The notes under the pieces: generated by a model
What the model was told of the DNA's origin: nothing
The model's database searches: none
The model's input: only the letters and a program-made list of their open reading frames with translations
In this document: positions 56,210 through 64,000 of the stretch, piece by piece
Layout of the letters: every line of letters starts with the position of its first letter
Position numbering within the stretch: position 1 is the stretch's first letter
Program-made: the position numbers and the translations under genes
NCBI GenBank assembly: GCA_947095585.1
Contig: OX352761.1
Coordinates: forward strand, 26,441,777-26,505,776
Reading direction: 5' to 3'
Length of the DNA stretch: 64,000 bases
Source: Nephrocerus scutellatus
Lineage: Eukaryota; Arthropoda; Insecta; Diptera; Pipunculidae

Positions 56210-58000
56210 GTTCTACAACCGGTGTCCGGCCCTGGCCTCCCGCAAAAAATCTCTCCACCGGTCCCGATTTCGAGCCGATGTCATCCAGTTTGGCATCCCT
56301 AAACTCTGGGCGTCCTGGTCTATGCCATCCCTCAAGCGTAGGCTTGGCCGGCCTTGATGTCGTGTTCCATTAATACTACTACTAATACTACTACTTTCCG
56401 AGCAGGATCATCTTTGCTCATGCGAGCTAGGTGTCCTGCCCACCGGAGCCTACCGAGCTTAATTCTCTTCACGATGTCGACATCGCGGTAACGCTCGTAG
56501 ATCTCATCATTATAGAGTCTCCGGAATCGTCCTTGCTCACATACGGGACAACAATTCTTTCTCTTTTTCTCTCGAACGCGGCTAAGAGGTCAGAATGCTT
56601 TTTGCTAAGCACCCAAGTCTAGGATCCATATGTAAGTACTGGTATGACCATTGTCTTATATACCAGCAGCTTTGGTTAAGTTCCTGGATTTGAAGAGTCT
56701 TGACAGTCTATAGTAGGCTTTGTTGGCTTTAAGCAAAAGCGCGTATTTCTGGTTCCATGCTGTTATCGACTGCTACAGTTGACCCGAGATAGTTAAAGGA
56801 TTGCACTACTTCACATTCGCGCTCCACTATTTGGATTGAGGGACCGATGTTGGATCTTCTACTCGCAGACAGTCCATCCCCTTGTCGGAGCCCGTTTTAG
56901 ATGTTGAATGGGCTTGATAGTGATCTGGATATTTTTACTTGGCTTATAACATTGGTCATGGTAAATCTACATAGTCTTGTCAGTTTATTTGGGATGCCGA
57001 ATTCTCTTATGGCTTTATAAATTATATTAAATATTAATTAAATTTAAATATGAAGTTTAAAGAATTAAATTATAAGAAATATAACAATTTATATTCTACA
57101 CTCGCTATGCTATCATAGGCGGCTTTAAAGTCTATAAAAAGATGGTGTAGTGAGTTTTGAAACTCTAGACATTTTTCCGTCACCTGTCTAAGGGTGTAAA
57201 TCTGGTCAGTTATTGATTTGCCTGGAATGAAGCCACACTGGTATGGACCAATGATGACTTTAGCGTATTGGGCTATGCTGTCTGTGAAGGATAAAGGAGA
57301 AAATCTGATACGCGGTACTCAACAATGTTATACCAAGATAATTGCTATCCTTTCTCCTCCTTATGTATGGGGCACAGGATGCCTCTTCGCCAGTCTTATG
57401 GCATCGGTTCTTCTTCCCATACTTGCACTATTAGTTTAAGAATTGCTTCGTTTATTGCGGGATCTCCTGTTTTAATCAGCTCTGCTGGGATACCATTTGA
57501 TCCCGTGGACTTATTATTTTTGGGTCGCTCTGCTAACTTCGTCTATGCTTGGTGGGGGCAGCATGATGTGATCGTCGGTCATTGGTGGAGCCTCCAATTC
57601 CTCAGTTATCTGGCCATTAAGCAACCCATGAAAATGCTCTTCCCATCGCTCTAATATGCCTTTGAGATCGGCGATCAGCGATACGAATACCCTCTTTGTC
57701 TTTGCAGTATGTGCAACGCGGTGTATAATACGTCATACCGCGGATTCTTCGGTAGAATCCTGGTGCGGTCCTCGATCTCTGTACTGTTCTAGTTCGCGGA
57801 CGAGATTCTTCTCACAGGCTGCTTTCTTTCGCCGGTGAACTGTTTTTTCATGACTTCTGAGCTCCTTATATTCATCTTCGCATACCCGCGTTCTATGAGA
57901 TTGTTGCATTGCTCGGTACGCAAAATTCTTACGTTCAGTCGCTAGCTTACATTCGTTATCGAACCAGTCGTTTCAATCTCTACGATTTTAACAGTATTCT
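56210..58000 (-). mobile_element. F5 endonuclease-RT retrotransposon, longest copy
   Basis: 3' end at 56.21 kb (complement of CTCCCGCAAAAAATCTCTCC). It runs through the C-terminal domain, VVQSFNYLGS-type block, the RT blocks (including the intact insertion site near 57.11 kb that is filled by a SINE in the 34.9-kb copy), a GSNGIP block near 57.5 kb, and the linker to about 57.98 kb. An AT-rich ~75-bp insert sits at about 57.02-57.10 kb. The palm YADD region is deleted. Confidence 0.75.
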
Positions 58001-60534
58001 CTTCTACGCCTGACATCTCAGCCCCAGGACTTACTCTCCCAGCATTAAGGGCGAGTCCTGTCGCTTAAACTTAGTTGCTTCTGGTCTCTGGTCTGGTAAA
58101 GGGACTAGCCTGATCATTCCGCTTCTCCTGCATTGGAGGAAAAGTACCGGCGGCCACCACGTGGAGGTTTGATCGCACTTCCACCAGTCAGAGATAGTTA
58201 CGGCCACCTGCGATTCTAGAGCATTCTGTGTTGTTCCCCCTATTCTGCTGATGGCTGACCGCGTTACGTCATTATTGGTAATATCTTCTTGGTCTTTTGT
58301 AGTTTTTCCCGACCATGATCCATTGATTAAAGCATTTGGACTTGCGCCATTTTAATTTTGTGATCGATTTCCGTATTACTTTTTTCAATAAATCAGAATT
58401 ATGGGAAAATAAATTGTAACCGGCTACCAACGTGAAAAATGTGATAAATTGTAAATAACAATCCTTTGAATTTTTTCTCACTCGGCAATATAGAAAAAAA
58501 GTAAAAAAAGACACAAATTATTTGTAAAAATTCTTTCAAATTCTGACAAATGTTTTTCATTTCATCCCACTGTTATCAACGATTACGATTCAATCAATGT
58601 TGGGATATGGCTTTGATAAAGAAAATGGAATATGACAACAACAAAAAATAACAGCATAGTAGTTTTATATGATTTCAGAAAAATGACAGTTCGTAGTTTG
58701 CTTGGATAGATCGCTCGCTGATCCATGGACACATTCGTCGGTCCCACGGCATAGCTCTCCCGTCCAACAATTGAGGGTAACTCTAATGTCCGCTGCACTT
58801 GTCCTCTCTTTTTTGGAATGGAGATTGCAAAGTGAATTTTGAACACAAAAAAAGTCCATAATTTGTTTCAACATCACTTGTTAAAGTTGGAGTCAGTCGA
58901 AGTCTTAGATGGGGAAACTTGTTGGCCTTCCCAGTGAGCATAATAAGTTGCTGCGAGCGGTGCCTCTCAGTTGGGCCCCTTCGACAAAACACCCCGAAAC
59001 GGAGTGCTTATTTCATACGTAAGCATGATGCATGCATATATCGCAAGGCATTGTAATCTGTGGTGAGGCGTTAGATGGAGACGACGACGGCGACAAGGCG
59101 CAATTAATGTGCTTTTCTCACATGGGGAAGTGGCCGAGAGGCAAAGATGTAGCAAATGAAGAAGTGAAAAAGCTTTTGAAATTTATTTTATTGCTCTGCT
59201 AATGCTGAGCTGAAAGTGCCATCGCTGCTGCGACTGTGAGCTGGGATCCGCGTAAGCTGCTGTCGAGTTGCGTTTTTTTGGTGTGCCTTCTTGCCTTTGC
59301 GTTTCCCTTCGCCACCGTCGCGTCGCGACTGTTCAAAGCTGTTCGACTCGCCGCAATATTTCGATTGCTAGAGGATAGATAAGCGGGCCGCTCCACGGAC
59401 GCTTGCCGGCTGCGCAACATTAGTTGGATAGACAAGAATAAAATACAAGATAAAAAAAATCCGTATTGGGGTTAAGTAATAGAAAAGGAATTTCGGATCC
59501 ATAAAATTTTTATGTTTTTTGTTTGGTGTGCGGTGCGCGATGTATGTATTTGTTAATTTTATGAATATGAGAAACGCTCGCCAGGCTATATCTATGCCCA
59601 TCGATCATTCGAGAGCGCAGTTGTTGCTGCTGTGAAGAGTCAGGTAGCGTTAGAATAGTATGTACTGTGTGCTTCTTTTTTATGAGCGGAACAAAGGTGG
59701 GCACTAGCACCTGACATGGAATTGAATTTGTGCTTAGGCACAGAGGACAGGCAGAGACCCTTTTATATGTACATGTGTATCATTATACTCAACCGAACAA
59801 CTTTAAGAAAGATTTAATAGTTTTGTAACTGTTTCCTTTGCCTTTTGGGGATTTTTTCTTCCCTTTCCATTACAAAGTAATTTCATGCCTTTTAGTGGTC
59901 TCGCTGAGTTAGAAACGTTAGGAATTCATTGACTTTGGTGGTTCGCTATCTATATGACGGCCATCAATTTGAATCTTCATTTCTAAGATATTTCTTTACT
60001 TTTTATATAATGATTGCTACATAAATATTATGTATTAGTAAACAACAAAAATTAACTTATAGTTTGGTTAAAAAGTCGAATGAAACCCGGTGAATTCAGA
60101 CTCTGAAGGCTGAACTATAATGCAATTTCGCCCTCTTACGCTAGCGTCAAAATCCGACGAAATGCTTTCCAAAGTTTCTAAAGTTTCTCATCCGACCATA
60201 ATGTAATTTGGCCACCTTGACTATCTGTCATTTAAAATAGTTTTTTTAAGTACATACTTCATTTGGGATAACATTAATTTTAAGTGCTGCTAAAAAATCG
60301 AATACCACAAAGGGTTAAAACGAAGGGTTAGAAAATGTACAGGTGTTGTAATGGGGATTTTAATTTTTATCAGAATTTAAAGAAATGATGGATGTTACTG
60401 AAGAGAAGAAAATAAACGGATCCTGCAGCCACATTTTCTTGCACTTATTATCTAAAATGTAAATAAACAAAATAAGAGTTCATAGTTTAAAGTGGAAAAT
60501 ACCTGGTTTGTTATTAAAAACTTTTATTTAACTT
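58001..60534. other. Unassigned region
   Basis: 58.0-58.29 kb is GC-richer and may be further decayed element sequence. The rest has no recognised gene or repeat. Minus-strand frames of 60-87 codons lack motifs. Confidence 0.4.
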
Positions 60535-60929
60535 GACCCCTTTTTGTCTGTATTTTTGACCACTTTGGGGTCCTTTTTACCCACCTTCCACACGACCTAA
60601 AGAGCTGAAGACTGTCTGAGTCCAAAATTGGATTTTTTATATTACGGGTATGACATGTGTCGCGTGAAGCGCGTGTGATGGGTTGAAATTTTTTTTCGAC
60701 TTCTTTGAGGTCCTTTTTAACCAACTTACTCATGACCTAGAGAGCTGAAATTTTGTGAGTCTCTATGTCTAAAATAGCATTTTTTATATTACGAGTATGA
60801 CGTGTGTCGCGTGAAGCGCGTGTAATGGGTTGACATTTTTTTTTCAACTTCTTTGAGGTCATTTTTAACCACCTTCCACACGACATAGAGTGTTGTAAGT
60901 TTCTAAGTCCAAAATATCATTTTTTATAT

Positions 60930-61264
60930 TCCACGTGTGACGCGTGTCACATTACGCGTGTGGCACGTGCGATGGTTTGAAATCGCGCCATTTTCTTGTT
61001 TTTTGAGGTCTTTTAACCACCATTAGCACTTCCCATAAAGCTAAAATTTTGTGAGCGGCTCAATGTCAGGGCCCATTCTGATATCCCGCGTTTTTTGACG
61101 CGTGTCGTGAGTCGTGTGTAAAGCGTCGAAAAAAGAAAATTCTTTGAAATAGCCCCGACCTCAAAAACAGATATTTTGGCGATTATTACCAAATAATAAA
61201 CGACTGTGAGGCGTGTTTCGATGTATATATAAAAGTTTGTACACGAAAAATGAAGTTTTTTTTA
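60930..61264 (+). repeat. Foldback left arm
   Basis: Inverted partner of 61736-62064, about 80-85% alike by eye. Confidence 0.8.
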
Positions 61265-61735
61265 ACATTGTTTTTGTGCTAATTTGTCTCCATGCGTCCA
61301 GTAAGATAAAAATAAAGGGAATGCTTCTTATTGTTCCTGTACTTTTTTTTATTTAAAACTAGTAAAAGAGAAAATCGACATAAGATCTCTCAGAGAGAGC
61401 AAGCACACAAAAAGGCAAGGCAACGCATAGAACCACAAAACTGTTGTGGTAGAAACTGTCAAAATCCCTTACGTCAAAATTCAACATTCCCAAGTAATTA
61501 ATGTGGCTTTCGTTTGATGAAAAAAATTACCCAGAGTGCAAAAATATTGCATTGAGTGACACAAAAGTGCACTTGATTGGTTTGCTTATGTTACAACTTT
61601 AAAATAAAAACATTTGTTATCATACTTATCGTCATTGTGGCATTTGAGCGAGCATTTCGACACAAATTCACATACAAAACGTGCACATTTTTTTTTGCTC
61701 AGTGCACTGGGTTAGGAAAGTAAAGCAAGTAAATG

Positions 61736-62064
61736 TACAAAAACTTCGTTTTTCGGGTACAAACTTTTATGTATACATCGAAACACGCACACGGTCCTTT
61801 ATTATTTGGTAATAATCGCCAAAATATCTCTTTTTGAGCTTGGCTATTTGAAAGTATTTTCTTTTTACACGCTTTATACGCGCCACACGCGAGTCGCGCA
61901 GGATATAAAAAATTGGCCCTTGACATTGAGCCGCTCAAAAAATGTTTGTCTAGGTCGTGCAAAAAGTGGTTAAAAACAGACTTAAACAACCAGAAAATGG
62001 CGCGATTTAAAACCATCACACGCGCCACACGTGAAATGCGTTTAAAAAATACAAAATAAAAAGT
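61736..62064 (-). repeat. Foldback right arm
   Basis: Inverted partner of 60930-61264. Confidence 0.8.
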
Positions 62065-62560
62065 AGGGACATAATTTATTGATGAGTTTCACTGCCCCAA
62101 TTTCACATTCATGCAACCATATATACAGGGTTTCCCAGAAAGAATGGATAAGCTTTGAACACCTTATAGTAGAGCTATTAGGCGCTCAAAATAAAATACA
62201 AAAAATAATTTTTTCCCTACATAACCTAACCTAAGTTATGTCATTTTTTTAAAAATGTCGATTTTTTTCTGTATACCACAGCTACAAATAAATAAAATCC
62301 ATCGGGTTTTCGCTATTATAATATTCTTCATACTAACAGCAGTAATATGTTTGAGTAGCTGTTGTAATTTTTTGGAAAAAAATCTCAACTCCAATTTTAA
62401 TCATGAAATGTGGTAAATATATTTTTTTGGTAAAAGTTTAAGAGTACTTGGTGCAAAACAAATGTATGAAAGACTAAACGGCCAACTGCGTGTTTAATAC
62501 AGTTCTCAATCTTTTTATCTAATGTAAACACGAGGTTATTGCTATTAATATCAGCCTCAT
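62065..62560. other. Unassigned spacer
   Basis: Contains ACAGGGTTTCCCAGAAAGAA at 62125-62144, a word common at insect transposon ends, and a palindromic ATAACCTAACCTAAGTTAT at 62222-62240. No gene is seen. Confidence 0.4.
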
Positions 62561-62564
62561 CATA

Positions 62565-63182
62565 TTTGGCTCTACAACCGGAGTTCGGTCCTGGCCTCCC
62601 GCAAAAAGTCTATCCACCTGTCCCGCTTTTGAGCCGATGTCATCCAGTTTTGTATACCTAAACTATGGGCGTCCTAGTCTACGCCATCCTTCCAGCGTAA
62701 GCTTGGCCGTCCTACCTTTCGTGTTTTATAAATCCTACCGCCAAGGACTTTCCAAGCAGGATCCTTTTCGTCCATGCGAGCTAGTTGTCCTGCCCACCGG
62801 AACCTACCTAGCTTAATTCTCTTGACGATGTCGACATCGCTGTAACGCTCGTAGATCTCATTATTATAGAGACCTGGAATCCTCTTTCTTCACATACGGG
62901 GGCAACAATTCTCCGTAAGAATTTTCTCTCGAACGCGGCTAAGAGCGCAAAATGCTTAAGCTAAGTCACAGATCCATATGTAAGAACTGGTAAGAACATT
63001 GTCTTGTATACCAGCAGCTTGGATGTTACGGTTAAGTTCCGTGATTGATCAGACTATAGCAAGCTTTGTTGGCTTTAAGCAACCATGCGCGTATTTCTGG
63101 TTCCATGCTTTTATCGGCTTCTACAGTTGACCCAAAATAGTTAAGGGATTGCACTACTATAAATTCGCGCTCCATTGTGCCA
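62565..63182 (-). mobile_element. F5 endonuclease-RT retrotransposon, 3' fragment
   Basis: 3' end near 62.57 kb (complement of TTTGGCTCTACAACCGGAGT). It carries the C-terminal domain through to the MEREFIVVQSLNYFGSTVEA block near 63.1 kb, then joins Jockey-like sequence at about 63.18 kb. Confidence 0.75.
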
Positions 63183-63335
63183 TATGCAGTATTTTTAAAA
63201 CGTTTCACGAATGACCAAAAATTCTTACTTTCCTTGGGAGATTGAAGTATTTTTGGTCTCAGTTTCTGATCTAAGGTGGGCATATAGCAGTCATTTTCGA
63301 CTCGTCTACATTTTGTTCGGTTTTCCTTGGTGGGT
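63183..63335 (-). mobile_element. Jockey-like N-terminal RT linker scrap
   Basis: The minus strand reads KENRTKCRRVENDCYMP and SPKESKNFWSFVKRFKN, the same linker as in the fragment at 4.1-4.29 kb. Confidence 0.6.
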
Positions 63336-63341
63336 TTTTTG

Positions 63342-63566
63342 GGAAACCAAAAGTATTTTTCATGGTCTCCTACGAAGGTCTCTCGCGAAAGTCTGACAAA
63401 CGTCCGAGAGTAAAAACTTGTCACGGAAAGCTTCTCAATTCGCCGTTCGGAGCCGGTTGTAGTTGTAGGTCCCCTCCATTTGTGTTCAAAATATACATGC
63501 TCAACACAAATGGTTGCGAAAAGCCAGGCGTTGGACCGCAATGGTCTGTCGCGCAGAATATTAATT
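63342..63566 (+). mobile_element. tRNA-headed SINE, 5' truncated
   Basis: Starts in the body (CCAAAAGTATTTTTCATGG) and runs to GCGCAGAATATTAATTTTGG. The tRNA-like head is missing. Confidence 0.75.
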
Positions 63567-64000
63567 TTGGCTTGAAACACTTAGTCCTGGAAGGGATAAA
63601 ATGTCTGCGTCGTAAATTGTGTTTGTGATCATATCACAAATATCATCTACATCACTATTAACATTAGCCCAAAGCCCACGCTATGCTAAGCATTATAAGG
63701 GTGCAAACCCCTTGGACGTGTGTACATTTAAAAAAACAATTGTTGCCTGTTACTCTAAAAGAAATCGTTGAGGCCATCTAAGCCGCTTTCTTTGTTGCTT
63801 TACAAATTAAACTCCCGTAGATCCAGGACACAACCCTTCGTATCTAAGTAGACAATTATAGTTTACTTGTCAATTAATTTGAAATCATTCCCCAGAAAAA
63901 TTTAAAAATTATTTGGGAACCCTAAATCCAGGAGTCCGCGAACGCATCAAAAATTTTTAGAAATCCTGCTGATTTTTTGTATGAAATCACTAGGCACAAT
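63567..64000. other. Unassigned right edge
   Basis: No gene or repeat recognised. The last ~80 bases (TTTGGGAACCCTAAATCCAG) vaguely resemble a tandem-unit block, too weak to call. Confidence 0.3.

Larger units (their letters stand above)
60535..62064. mobile_element. FB-like foldback element built of ~145-bp tandem units
   Basis: Tandem units begin near 60569, 60709, 60857 and 61007, each with GAGGTC-TTTTTAACCACCTT, GAGAGCTGAAATTTTGTGAG, TTTTTATATT and a GTGTCGCGTGAAGCGCGTG block. 60930-61264 is inverted at 61736-62064; the clearest block is GATATTTTGGCGATTATTACC. The loop 61265-61735 is non-coding. Arms made of tandem sub-repeats are the hallmark of FB-type elements; relation to known FB is inferred from design only. 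Confidence 0.8.

Noticed and set aside
56170..56622. Plus-strand frames near 56.2-56.6 kb
   Set aside because: Complement of the F5 C-terminal domain. The same antisense frame recurs at 15.65 kb.

Overview
This looks like nuclear DNA of an insect, most likely a higher fly (Diptera, Brachycera). The evidence is short phase-compatible GT-AG introns, an AT-rich background, a homopolymer-rich (Thr/Ser/Pro/Ala) fly-style protein, and dipteran-type non-LTR, Copia, Harbinger, Tigger and hAT-like relics. The species cannot be read from the sequence. One host gene is recognisable. Nearly everything else is transposon sequence, much of it nested.

Layout. 1-5355 (+) is the 3' part of a ZMYND8-type gene: five coding exons, a C-terminal MYND zinc finger and a stop at 5353-5355. 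Its largest intron (2001-4650) holds two opposed Jockey-like fragments. 6.5-12.4 kb is a graveyard of Jockey-like pieces (+), an RNase H-bearing I/LOA-like element (-), a Harbinger scrap and part of an endonuclease-RT element. 12.66-13.8 kb holds a tandem-unit (Helentron/DINE-like) element cut by a MITE. 15.6-17.05 kb is endonuclease-RT family 5 (F5, -). 17.08-18.95 kb is a foldback element with ~560-bp arms, with a second tandem-unit element nested in its loop. 20.6 kb holds a hAT-like hairpin MITE, and 22.0 and 28.5-29.7 kb hold Helitron-like pieces.

23148-26438 (-) is the best preserved element: a single-ORF APE/RT retrotransposon of RTE-like design with a 1005-codon open frame and a perfect 12-bp target duplication. 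Decayed copies lie at 32.8-34.06 kb and 40.88-43.35 kb. Other sections are F5 (34.3-35.9, 56.2-58.0, 62.6-63.2 kb), Copia (37.4-38.35 kb), I/LOA-like (44.5-46.7 and 51.3-54.4 kb), Tigger/pogo-like transposase (49.7-51.1 kb) and an FB-like foldback built of ~145-bp tandem units (60.5-62.06 kb).

A tRNA-headed SINE family with an (ATT)n tail appears in at least eight places and is precisely delimited by target duplications in three. Apart from the first gene and the intact retrotransposon ORF, I see no gene that is convincingly alive. Clade names are judgements from motifs read by eye; no search was run.
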